The position numbers and the translations under genes are program-made. A model generated the notes under the pieces. That model worked only from the letters and a program-made list of their open reading frames with translations, searched no databases and was not told the origin of the DNA. Shown here piece after piece: positions 24,615 through 32,420 of a stretch of 64,000 nucleotides of DNA (position 1 is its first letter; each line of letters starts with the position of its first letter). The stretch comes from UBA4675 sp964601265 (lineage in GTDB: Bacteria; Bacillota; Clostridia; Christensenellales; Borkfalkiaceae): NCBI GenBank assembly GCA_964601265.1, contig CAZRMT010000002.1:1-64000 (forward strand). The letters are read 5' to 3'.

Positions 24615-26192
24615 TTAGGTTAAATCCACGCCGAAAATACTCGCAATGGCTGAAATAACCCTTTCGTTTTCGGTCGTCTTTTCGTTTAAAAGAATTTCTT
24701 TTATTTTTTGTAAGTCGCTTTCTTGTAAATTATCAAGCGTTACGTTTTTATCCTCGACTTCCTTTAAAGCGTCGGACAACACTTGAGAACCTATTACGGA
24801 ATCAACCATTTCTTCAGCTTGTAAAACGGTAAGTTCGTTTTTATGTTTAATACAGTTAAACGTTGCTATAAAAGTTTTATCGGCTTTTACACATTCGCTT
24901 AAAAACGTTTCTTCGTCTTTTATCTTATATAAGTTATCGAAAATACTTATAGCTATTTCTGAAAACGCCTCGACGTTTTCTTCGGTATTGTCCTCAACGC
25001 AGTTTTTAATCATTTTTTGCGTATAGGCTTCCCACCCGTCGGTTTCTATATATTTTACTATATTTTCAACAGCCATTCCATCGCCCGTTGCGGTTTTTGC
25101 GTTTAGCAAATCGAAATACCTTTGCATATAATCCAAAGCGGAAAATACGTTTACTGCGCAAATAAGTTTTTCAGACGCATTATCTTCGTCGCAAGTTTTC
25201 ATTTCTTCAAAAAGCGGACTTACGGCGTTTAAATATTTTGCGTCGTAACCGTCAAAATAAGAGGGTGCTTCTTCTCCTATGCGTCTTGTAACGTAACACA
25301 TAATTATCTTCGCCGTGTAAACGTTGTTTTTACCGTCGTAACTACTTATGGTTTCCACCGAGCTTTTAAGTAAGTCGTAATCTATTTGCTCGCTTTCCAA
25401 CATACTCGTCAAGTCTTTTATTTGCGGTAAAATTTCAAGCGTTCCGAAAACTTCCGAGCGTAAATCGCTTTTAAAAGTTTTTTTACCCGCAAGCGATTTA
25501 TAGTTAATTTTCGTCAAACTCTTAAACACTCCGTCGCTCAAATCGTCGCAAAAAGAAAAAACGAAATTACTTCTTAACTCTATCGCCGCATCGCAAACTT
25601 CGATAATTTCTTTATTGTCTTCCGTGTCCTCTACGTAACCTTTTGCGTCGGCAAGACAGCCTATATAACCGTTAATCGGACAAAATACGGCAAAAAACGA
25701 CACCAGCGCACCTAAAACGCCCACTAAAGCTCCGACAGTTCTCGACAAGGCTTTACTCGTAGCCTCGCCGTCTATTTTTTTTGAAAAAATTGATTTTATG
25801 ATTAAATACACGAAATAAAACAGTTTTGAAACCACTAGAAAGATGATAGAAAACACAATCGGATAAAGCATGGCTTTTGCTAATATTTCTGCGTTTTTTG
25901 ATAATTCTTCCCCGTCAACGCCCAATTTCGAAGTATCTATTAATGAACTGAACTTGTCTATTAAGTTCGTCTTTTTAAGCACGTTTAACAATAAAATCGC
26001 CACGGGGATTGCTAAAATTATCGTAGCAGTTCTAACTATCGACTTAAATATCCCTCTTTTCATTCCCACGAATACCGCTATTACAATCATTAACACAAAA
26101 ACAAGCGTAAACCCGAGCGTAACCCATTTTACGATATCACTATAATCCACCCTTTTATTATTCTCCTTTGGCTTTTTTGCGTTCGTTGACAA
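24615..26192 (-). CDS. membrane protein with CvpA-like N-terminus and long helical domain
   Basis: With a TTG start at 26192 the product has 525 residues. A GTG at 26150 has a better AAGGAG upstream, though 12 bases away, so the start is open. Four hydrophobic segments lie at about 26-46, 53-73, 108-135 and 152-175. The stretch 'GMKRGIFKSIVRTA' recalls CvpA-family membrane proteins. Residues about 180-525 are acidic and mainly helical with no signature I recognise. The gene sits between folA and polA with gaps of 5 and 10 bases. Function is unknown, and the CvpA resemblance covers only the N-terminal third. Confidence 0.55.
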   Translation of the reverse strand: MSTNAKKPKENNKRVDYSDIVKWVTLGFTLVFVLMIVIAVFVGMKRGIFKSIVRTATIILAIPVAILLLNVLKKTNLIDKFSSLIDTSKLGVDGEELSKNAEILAKAMLYPIVFSIIFLVVSKLFYFVYLIIKSIFSKKIDGEATSKALSRTVGALVGVLGALVSFFAVFCPINGYIGCLADAKGYVEDTEDNKEIIEVCDAAIELRSNFVFSFCDDLSDGVFKSLTKINYKSLAGKKTFKSDLRSEVFGTLEILPQIKDLTSMLESEQIDYDLLKSSVETISSYDGKNNVYTAKIIMCYVTRRIGEEAPSYFDGYDAKYLNAVSPLFEEMKTCDEDNASEKLICAVNVFSALDYMQRYFDLLNAKTATGDGMAVENIVKYIETDGWEAYTQKMIKNCVEDNTEENVEAFSEIAISIFDNLYKIKDEETFLSECVKADKTFIATFNCIKHKNELTVLQAEEMVDSVIGSQVLSDALKEVEDKNVTLDNLQESDLQKIKEILLNEKTTENERVISAIASIFGVDLT

Positions 26193-26197
26193 AGGTA

Positions 26198-26728
26198 TTA
26201 AAATTCCGTCGTCTTTAATTGCGAAAGATTAAAAAACTTTACGTCCTTATTTTCGTATTCGCAAAAACGAATTTTATATTCCCCGTCCGCCACCTCTTCT
26301 CCGCATTTTGCAAGCGCCCAATTTTCCTTTTCGTCTAAATTATCGAAAAAGACTTCCGCTTCGCCGTCGGCGTCCACCTTGGTTATATAAGCCGTTTTGC
26401 AATAAGGTAACATCGTTCTATAAAAAGTCGCCCCGCCTATTACGAATATTTCTTCGTCGGGATATTTAGAAAGTTCTTTAAAAAGTTCTTCCAGCGTATG
26501 AACGCATATTACGTCGTCTCTTTCTATTTCCTCGGGGCATAAAGTTATATTTACTCTGTTTTTTAAAGGTTTTCCGTTAGGGAAAGAAAGCAAGGTATTA
26601 TACCCCATACAAACCACTTTACCCGTAGTCTTTTCACGAAAATATTTCATATCTTCTTTCAACGAGAAAAGTAATCCGTTTTTTTTGCCTATTCCCCATT
26701 TTTTATCGACGGCAACTATTAACTGCAT
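26198..26728 (-). CDS. folA: dihydrofolate reductase
   Basis: The 176-residue protein has the DHFR fold markers 'IVAVDKKWGIGKKNG', 'LKEDMKYFREKT' with the acidic active-site residue, 'VCMGYNTLLSF', and 'IFVIGGATFYRTMLPYCKTAYIT'. It regenerates tetrahydrofolate consumed by thymidylate synthase. Its ATG overlaps the thyA stop by one base (TAATG). The usual L-P-W near the active site is replaced by 'GLLFSL', a modest divergence. Confidence 0.93.
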   Translation of the reverse strand: MQLIVAVDKKWGIGKKNGLLFSLKEDMKYFREKTTGKVVCMGYNTLLSFPNGKPLKNRVNITLCPEEIERDDVICVHTLEELFKELSKYPDEEIFVIGGATFYRTMLPYCKTAYITKVDADGEAEVFFDNLDEKENWALAKCGEEVADGEYKIRFCEYENKDVKFFNLSQLKTTEF

Positions 26729-27558
26729 TAAATAGCCACCTCCAATTTATCGGTTAAAACGGTGCTTTCGTAATTTTCCAACTTAAAGTCGTCAACGGTA
26801 AAATCGTAAAAGTTTTTTACGTCCTTATTGATTTTAAAAACAGGCGCTTCGAAAGTCGGGTTTTCAATTACCTTTTTAACTATCGGAATATGCCTATCGT
26901 AAATATGAGCGTCAGCTATTACGTGAACCAATTTCCCTACTTCCAAGCCTGAAACCTGAGCAAACATATGCATTAAAACGGCGTACTGCACCACGTTCCA
27001 GTTGTTTGCCGTAAGCATATCTCCCGAACGCTGATTGAGTATTCCGTTAAGCTTATTTCCGCTAACGTTAAAAGTCATAGAATAAGCGCAAGGATATAAA
27101 TTCATTTCGTGTAAATCTTCGAAATTATAAATATTAGTCATAATTCTACGAGAGGACGGATTATTCTTTAAATCGAACAAAACTCTGTCTACTTGGTCGA
27201 ATTCCCCCTCTTTATATTTGTGCTTTACGCCGAGCTGATAGCCGTATGCCTTACCTATGGTGCCGTCCTGTCCTGCCCAATTATCCCAAATATGTGAATG
27301 AAGGTCGCTTACCTTGTTGGATTTTTTCTGCCAAATCCATAAAATTTCGTCCACGGCGGACTTAAAAAAGGTTTTCCTTACGGTTATTATGGGGAACTCC
27401 TTACTTAAATCGTAACGGTTGACTATACCGAATTTTTTAACGGTATGCGCAGGCGTTCCGTCCGCCCAATGCGGTCTAACTTTTAAATCGGTGTCCCATA
27501 CACCGTTTTCCATAATATCTTTACAGTTTGCAATAAAAACTTTGTCTGCGTAGCTCAT
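26728..27558 (-). CDS. thyA: thymidylate synthase (ThyA type)
   Basis: This 276-residue enzyme makes dTMP from dUMP with methylene-tetrahydrofolate. The catalytic Cys157 lies in LYPCAYSMTF, followed by 'LNQRSGDMLTANNWNVVQYA' for substrate and folate binding. 'SSRRIMTN' supplies the phosphate-binding arginines. Its start overlaps the SDR stop (ATGA). The presence of ThyA rather than flavin-dependent ThyX explains the need for folA next door. Confidence 0.95.
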   Translation of the reverse strand: MSYADKVFIANCKDIMENGVWDTDLKVRPHWADGTPAHTVKKFGIVNRYDLSKEFPIITVRKTFFKSAVDEILWIWQKKSNKVSDLHSHIWDNWAGQDGTIGKAYGYQLGVKHKYKEGEFDQVDRVLFDLKNNPSSRRIMTNIYNFEDLHEMNLYPCAYSMTFNVSGNKLNGILNQRSGDMLTANNWNVVQYAVLMHMFAQVSGLEVGKLVHVIADAHIYDRHIPIVKKVIENPTFEAPVFKINKDVKNFYDFTVDDFKLENYESTVLTDKLEVAI

Positions 27559-28331
27559 TTAAAATTCTCCTTCGTTTTATTTTTAAATTTTTTCGCCATA
27601 ATTTTTTGACGTAATTTCAGCGGTGTTATCTTTGACAAAAAGTATAGCGTTTTATTGTAAAAACCTATAACCGATTTGTCTTTATTTTTTTCCAGCGCTT
27701 TCACGCTTTTTTTCGCAACTTTTTCGGGCGATTGAGAGGAAAGCTTACCCGTAAGCCCTTGTTTTTTTATGTCTTCTATAACGTCCTTTCTAGTGGGAAC
27801 GCTACCCGGCAAAACAACCGTGATTTTAATTTTTTTCTCTCTTTTAAGCGCAACGAAGAAATCCCACAACGCTCTTTTAGAGGAAGTGTAAACGGCAAAA
27901 TAAGGCGTAGGCACTATCGCCGTTAGAGAAGAAACCGCCAAAATTTCTTTTACGGGAAAACGCTGAATACAGTAAAGGGTAAGAGATAAAGGGGCTTCGT
28001 AATTTATTCTCGCTTGCCTTTTTAAAGCGTCTTGCGTGTAAAAAACAAACGCATATTGATTATCGTTGCCCGCCGTGTGAATTATTCTAGTAATTATAAT
28101 TCCCTCTCGTTCGATAAAGTCAAACAAATTTTTTCTTTGATTTTCTTCGCTCAAATCGCAAGCAAACGTCTTTAGTGTACAATTGTCCGAAAATTTTTCT
28201 TTTACGTTCGACAATCTTTCTTCGTTCTGCCCCGTAAGAAGTAAATTTTCTCCTCTTAAGGCGTATATTTTAACGAATTCCCCGCCGATTACTCCGCTTG
28301 CTCCCGTTATAAGAGTAAATTCCTCCGCCAT
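27555..28331 (-). CDS. short-chain dehydrogenase/reductase
   Basis: The 258-residue Rossmann enzyme has the cofactor motif TGASGVIGGEF, active-site Ser in VSSLTA and YTSSK (Y-x-x-x-K). The basic C-terminal tail 'KKFKNKTKENFK' may bind membrane or lipid. The substrate is unknown; classical SDRs of this kind act on lipids, sugars or fatty acyl chains. It heads the operon with thyA and folA, but a pteridine substrate is not shown by the sequence. The ribosome site is GGAGAA. Confidence 0.8.
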   Translation of the reverse strand: MAEEFTLITGASGVIGGEFVKIYALRGENLLLTGQNEERLSNVKEKFSDNCTLKTFACDLSEENQRKNLFDFIEREGIIITRIIHTAGNDNQYAFVFYTQDALKRQARINYEAPLSLTLYCIQRFPVKEILAVSSLTAIVPTPYFAVYTSSKRALWDFFVALKREKKIKITVVLPGSVPTRKDVIEDIKKQGLTGKLSSQSPEKVAKKSVKALEKNKDKSVIGFYNKTLYFLSKITPLKLRQKIMAKKFKNKTKENFK

Positions 28332-28658
28332 TCGTTCTCCTTTATTTAATTAACTATTATATATCTTATAATACAAGAAGTTGACGCTTTGCTTGCAAGG
28401 AGCGGGAACTTCGCCGTATTTCACACTATAAAGCATAAAAACAAAAGTTTTTATGGCAAAACCACACAGGTTTTGCAAAGATTTTGCCGAATGGCAAAAG
28501 ATTACTTCTTATAGTTTATATTATTGGATGGGAAAAGTCAATTTTTTTAAAAAAAAATAATATTTTAGCACTTTTTTTGCCCGATTTTTTATTATCTGTC
28601 AAAAACGCTTTTTTAAAGTCTTTTTTTAACGATTTTTTAATTTTTTTATATAAAACGT
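28332..28658. other. gene-free region with several hairpins, possible structured leader of the SDR-thyA-folA operon
   Basis: No convincing gene is present. Four hairpins lie close together: GAAGTT/AACTTC with inner CGCT/AGCG (28377-28412), ATAAAAAC/GTTTTTAT (28435-28454), GCAAAACC/GGTTTTGC (28456-28476) and TTTTGCC/GGCAAAA (28482-28499). The last two share complementary segments, so alternative pairings are possible. A weak minus-strand promoter (TTGACT, 15 bases, TATAAA; 28515-28541) would place all four in a roughly 180-base leader of the operon. The remainder to 28658 is A/T rich. Confidence 0.45.
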
Positions 28659-28687
28659 TTGACAATATAAGTCCACGTATATATAAT
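28659..28687 (+). promoter_or_regulatory. consensus SigA promoter of the polyamine operon
   Basis: TTGACA, 17 bases, TATAAT: a perfect match. The -10 box is followed by the inverted repeat GTTTA/TAAAC (28698-28714), which may be the operator of the XRE regulator encoded next. Confidence 0.85.
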
Positions 28688-28697
28688 AATTTCGTTG

Positions 28698-28714
28698 GTT
28701 TACTTTTACTAAAC
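28698..28714. promoter_or_regulatory. inverted repeat, candidate operator
   Basis: GTTTA and TAAAC are separated by 7 bases and lie at about +4 to +20 relative to the predicted transcription start. The position fits autorepression by the XRE-cupin protein. The arms are short, so this is tentative. Confidence 0.35.
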
Positions 28715-28749
28715 AAAAAGTTTAAAGAAAATAATCGACACGGAGATTT

Positions 28750-29283
28750 ATGGTATTAGGGGATAAAATAAAGCAACTACGGTTGCAATGCGATTTTACG
28801 CAAGAAGAACTTGCCGATAGATGCGAACTCACGAAAGGCTATATTTCACAGCTCGAAAACGATTTGACAAGCCCTTCGATTGCGACGCTCATTGATATTT
28901 TATCGGCGCTAGGCACTACTTTAAGCGAGTTTTTTACCGAGGAAGAAGAAATAAAAATAGTTTTTAAAGAAAAAGACTATATCGACAAAATAGGCGACGG
29001 ATTAACGCAAAACTTTTTAGCGGTTAACGCACAAAAAAACCTAATGGAGCCGTTAAGAATAACGTTAAAACCCGACTGCGCAACGGAAGAAGACGTTCCG
29101 CACGAGGGAGAAGAATTCGGGTACGTTTTAGAGGGTGAAATAGTAATACACCTCGGCAACAAAAAATACGTTTGCAAAAAAGGCGAAAGTTTTTACTTTA
29201 AAGCCGATAAAAAACACTATATAATCAACACAAAACAAAAAATCGCAAAATTTATCTGGGTGTCGTCACCGCCGACGTTCTGA
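28750..29283 (+). CDS. XRE-family regulator with cupin sensor domain (PuuR-like)
   Basis: In this 177-residue protein, residues about 5-62 form an XRE helix-turn-helix ('LRLQCDFTQEELADRCELTKGYISQLE'). Residues about 105-175 form a cupin barrel ('PHEGEEFGYVLEGEIVIHLG', 'CKKGESFYFKADKKHYIIN'). This architecture is typical of polyamine-responsive regulators and commonly precedes potABCD in Clostridia. It is the first gene of the operon, so it probably senses polyamine and controls uptake. Confidence 0.88.
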   Translation: MVLGDKIKQLRLQCDFTQEELADRCELTKGYISQLENDLTSPSIATLIDILSALGTTLSEFFTEEEEIKIVFKEKDYIDKIGDGLTQNFLAVNAQKNLMEPLRITLKPDCATEEDVPHEGEEFGYVLEGEIVIHLGNKKYVCKKGESFYFKADKKHYIINTKQKIAKFIWVSSPPTF

Positions 29284-29299
29284 TAACAAAGGAGAAACA

Positions 29300-30826
29300 A
29301 TGGGAGAAAACAAAAAAACGTATAACGGTTCGGAAGAAAAAATCATCAACCTTTCGAATATTACCAAGATTTACGACGGAACAACCGTCGTAGACAATCT
29401 CAACCTTTATATAAGAAAAGGCGAGTTCGTAACGCTTTTGGGTCCTTCAGGTTGTGGAAAAACTACTACGCTTAGAATGATAGCGGGGTTTGAAATGCCC
29501 GATAAAGGCACGATTGAACTTAACGGCAAGGATATTACTACCCTTCCCCCGAACAAACGCCCTATCAACACGGTATTTCAAAGATACGCTTTATTTCCGC
29601 ATTTAAACGTTCACGATAATATCGCCTACGGTCTTAAACTTAAACGCTTTAAATCTACTTATATCGACAAACACGGCAAAACCGTTGAAAAAATCGACAA
29701 AATGACCAAAAAGGAAATTGACGAAAAAGTTTCAAAAGCGTTAAAAATGGTCGATTTAGAAGATTTTGAAACGAGAACGATAGACACTCTTTCAGGCGGA
29801 CAACAACAGCGTATCGCAATAGCAAGAGCTATCGTAAACGAACCGCAAATTCTCCTTTTAGACGAACCGTTAGGCGCTCTTGACCTTAAAATGAGAAAGG
29901 ATATGCAAATAGAGCTTAAAGAAATGCATAGGAAACTAGGCATAACTTTTCTTTACGTTACACACGATCAAGAAGAAGCGCTTTCCATGAGCGACACGAT
30001 AGTCGTTATGAAGGACGGCGTAATACAACAAATAGGCACGCCCGAAGATATATACAACGAACCCAAAAACTCGTTTGTGGCAGACTTTATAGGTGAAAGC
30101 AATATTTATAGCGCAACGGTTGTCGGCGACAAAAAAGTTAGATTTATCAATAAAATATTCGATATGCTTGACGACTTCCCCAAAAACGAATTAGTCGACG
30201 TAGTCGTTCGTCCCGAGGACGTAACCATTGTGGAAGAAGGTCAAGGACAAGCCGACGGCGTTATCGTATCTTCTATATTTAAAGGCGTTCACTATCAAAT
30301 GACTATGATGATAGGCAAAAGCGAAATTATGATTCAAGATACCGTTGAAAGGGAAATAGGCAAGCGATACGGCATTAAAATCGCACCCGACGGTATTCAC
30401 GTTATGAGTAAAGAATTCTCCGTAAATCAATATATAGGCTACGTTACAAAGAAAAACACCGTCTGTTTTGCAGAAGGCGAATTCGAATGTGACGTAACAC
30501 AACTTTACCCTGCCTCTCACTTAGACGAAGAAGGCTATTTAATAACAGCCGAGGGAGAAAAAATAGACTTGACCGACGTTGACGTTATTGTAAAAGTCGG
30601 ATTAAAAGATATTGAACTTACCGACGTCGAAGAAGACGGAACCGTCTCGGGAACGGTAGTAAGCTCTATATATAAAGGCGACCACTACCAACTTATTATA
30701 AGAACGGATAACGAAGAAGAAGATTACGTTTGCGATACAGAATATCAATACAACGAAAACGACAGACTTTTCATCAATATCCCCAAAGACAAAATTAAAC
30801 TTACCTTAAAGGCGGTAGAAAAATGA
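29300..30826 (+). CDS. potA: spermidine/putrescine ABC transporter ATPase with duplicated TOBE region
   Basis: The 508-residue protein is much longer than the usual 350-380. The ABC domain (about 15-260) is intact: Walker A GPSGCGKTT, Q-loop VFQRYALFPHL, signature LSGGQQQRIAIARA, Walker B ILLLDEP, and switch His in YVTHDQEEA. An insertion of about 20 charged residues ('STYIDKHGKTVEKIDKMTKK') interrupts the helical subdomain before the signature. The C-terminal half carries two TOBE-like segments with near-identical cores, SSIFKGVHYQMTM and SSIYKGDHYQLII. The tandem arrangement may add a regulatory ligand site. It energises polyamine import with PotB and PotC, and it overlaps potB by ATGA. Confidence 0.93.
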   Translation: MGENKKTYNGSEEKIINLSNITKIYDGTTVVDNLNLYIRKGEFVTLLGPSGCGKTTTLRMIAGFEMPDKGTIELNGKDITTLPPNKRPINTVFQRYALFPHLNVHDNIAYGLKLKRFKSTYIDKHGKTVEKIDKMTKKEIDEKVSKALKMVDLEDFETRTIDTLSGGQQQRIAIARAIVNEPQILLLDEPLGALDLKMRKDMQIELKEMHRKLGITFLYVTHDQEEALSMSDTIVVMKDGVIQQIGTPEDIYNEPKNSFVADFIGESNIYSATVVGDKKVRFINKIFDMLDDFPKNELVDVVVRPEDVTIVEEGQGQADGVIVSSIFKGVHYQMTMMIGKSEIMIQDTVEREIGKRYGIKIAPDGIHVMSKEFSVNQYIGYVTKKNTVCFAEGEFECDVTQLYPASHLDEEGYLITAEGEKIDLTDVDVIVKVGLKDIELTDVEEDGTVSGTVVSSIYKGDHYQLIIRTDNEEEDYVCDTEYQYNENDRLFINIPKDKIKLTLKAVEK

Positions 30827-31632
30827 AAGTTAGGTTTTCAAGAAAACATTTCGGAATTCCGTACGCCGTGTTTTTATTATTTTTCGTAATTTTTCCGTTA
30901 CTGTTAATAGTTAAATACGCCTTTACCGATTCCAACGGGAAGTTAACCGTTGAAAATTTCGTCAACTTTTTTAAATATAACGCAAACTTAACGGCATTGT
31001 TTATAAGTTTGGGTCTAGCTATATGCACGACTATCGTATGTATTTTGCTTGCATACCCCGTTGCATATATTTTATCCAAAAGCCAAAGCAACAAAACGGC
31101 TATTTTTCTTTTACTTTTTATTTTGCCGATGTGGATAAACTTTGTTTTAAGAACTGCGGCAATGAAAGAACTCTTATATAAAATAGGCTTATTCAAATCG
31201 AATAAAACAAGCTTTTTAAACACCGTTATAGGAATGGTTTACGATTATCTTCCGTTTGCCATATTACCTATTTACACGACTTTATCCAAGATGGATAAAA
31301 GTTTAACGGAAGCTTCTCTCGATTTAGGCGCAAGCCACGTAAAAACCTTTTTAAAGGTCACCCTGCCTTTAAGTAAACCCGGTATTATAAGCGCCGTAAC
31401 GATGATATTGCTCCCGACTACTACGAGTTACGTTATTTCAGATACTCTCGGAAACGGAAACGTTACCATTATCGGAAAGCTTATAGAAAATCAATTCAGC
31501 ACGATGTTCGACTGGAATATGGGTTCCGCGATAGCTCTAATATTGTTAGTGGTAATTTTCGTATCTATGCTCTTTACTAATAAATTTGCCGAAAACGACG
31601 ACACTATGCAAGCAAGAGGTGGATTATGGTAA
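30823..31632 (+). CDS. potB: spermidine/putrescine ABC permease PotB
   Basis: The 269-residue inner-membrane protein has six predicted helices and the permease EAA loop (EASLDLGASHVKTFLKVTLPL) that docks on PotA. It is translationally coupled to potA and overlaps potC by 7 bases. PotB and PotC form the heterodimeric channel. Confidence 0.92.
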   Translation: MKVRFSRKHFGIPYAVFLLFFVIFPLLLIVKYAFTDSNGKLTVENFVNFFKYNANLTALFISLGLAICTTIVCILLAYPVAYILSKSQSNKTAIFLLLFILPMWINFVLRTAAMKELLYKIGLFKSNKTSFLNTVIGMVYDYLPFAILPIYTTLSKMDKSLTEASLDLGASHVKTFLKVTLPLSKPGIISAVTMILLPTTTSYVISDTLGNGNVTIIGKLIENQFSTMFDWNMGSAIALILLVVIFVSMLFTNKFAENDDTMQARGGLW

Positions 31633-32420
31633 AAAAGATTTTTAAATACGTATATCTATTTTTAATTCTTATATTTTTATACGCACCGATTTTGTTACTT
31701 GCGGTATACTCTTTTAACGCCTCCTCCACTATCGGACTTTGGTCGGATAAATGGACTTTCGATTTATATAGACAGTTATTCCGCAACAAAGAGCTATTAA
31801 CCATTATAGGAAACACTTTATTGCTTGCCGTTCTTTCCGCAATAATATCCACGATTTTAGGAACTATGGGAGCAATAGGAATGTATTATTCCAAAAAAAG
31901 AACGTATAGGGCGCTTTCTTCGGCAACGAATATCCCCGTAATAAACGCCGATATAGTAACGGCTATTTCTATTGCGCTCGTATGTTCGCTGTTTGCATTC
32001 GGAAGAACCTACGCATCGCTTTTAATCGGACACGTGGTACTTTGTTTCCCGTTTGTCGTTTTAAACGTTATCCCTAAACTCAAACAAATGAACCCCAACG
32101 TTTACGAAGCGGCGTTAGATTTAGGCGCAAGCCAAACGAAAGCTTTATTTACCGTGGTTATACCGCAAATAATGTCAGGTATTTTCTCGGGATTTTTAAT
32201 GGCTATAACGCTTTCGCTTGACGACTATATAGTTACCACTTTTACAAAACCCTCTACTTTCGACACTATTTCAACTTACGTATACAACGCTTACGCAAAG
32301 GCAGGCAGAAACACTTCCGTTCCTGCGCTTAGAGCAATGTCTACCATTATTTTTGCGGTTATGATTATCGTTATAATATTTTTAAACGTCAGAGCCAATA
32401 AAAAAAGGAGCGTAAAATGA
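31626..32420 (+). CDS. potC: spermidine/putrescine ABC permease PotC
   Basis: The 264-residue permease has six hydrophobic segments and the EAA loop EAALDLGASQTKALFTVVIPQ. It has the typical PotC start ('YLFLILIFLYAPILLLAVYSFN'). It starts within the potB end and overlaps potD (ATGA). The C-terminus is short and basic (ANKKRSVK), on the cytoplasmic side. Confidence 0.92.
   Translation: MVKKIFKYVYLFLILIFLYAPILLLAVYSFNASSTIGLWSDKWTFDLYRQLFRNKELLTIIGNTLLLAVLSAIISTILGTMGAIGMYYSKKRTYRALSSATNIPVINADIVTAISIALVCSLFAFGRTYASLLIGHVVLCFPFVVLNVIPKLKQMNPNVYEAALDLGASQTKALFTVVIPQIMSGIFSGFLMAITLSLDDYIVTTFTKPSTFDTISTYVYNAYAKAGRNTSVPALRAMSTIIFAVMIIVIIFLNVRANKKRSVK

Noticed and set aside
28377..28499. A tetrahydrofolate riboswitch ahead of thyA-folA
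   Set aside because: The hairpins do not match the conserved core of the known tetrahydrofolate riboswitches. I keep it only as an unassigned structured leader.
28484..28759. 91-residue frame in the spacer before the polyamine regulator (and a 66-residue frame on the other strand)
   Set aside because: Composition is that of translated A/T-rich non-coding DNA. The frame overlaps a perfect-consensus promoter and the hairpin cluster, and no ribosome site precedes it.
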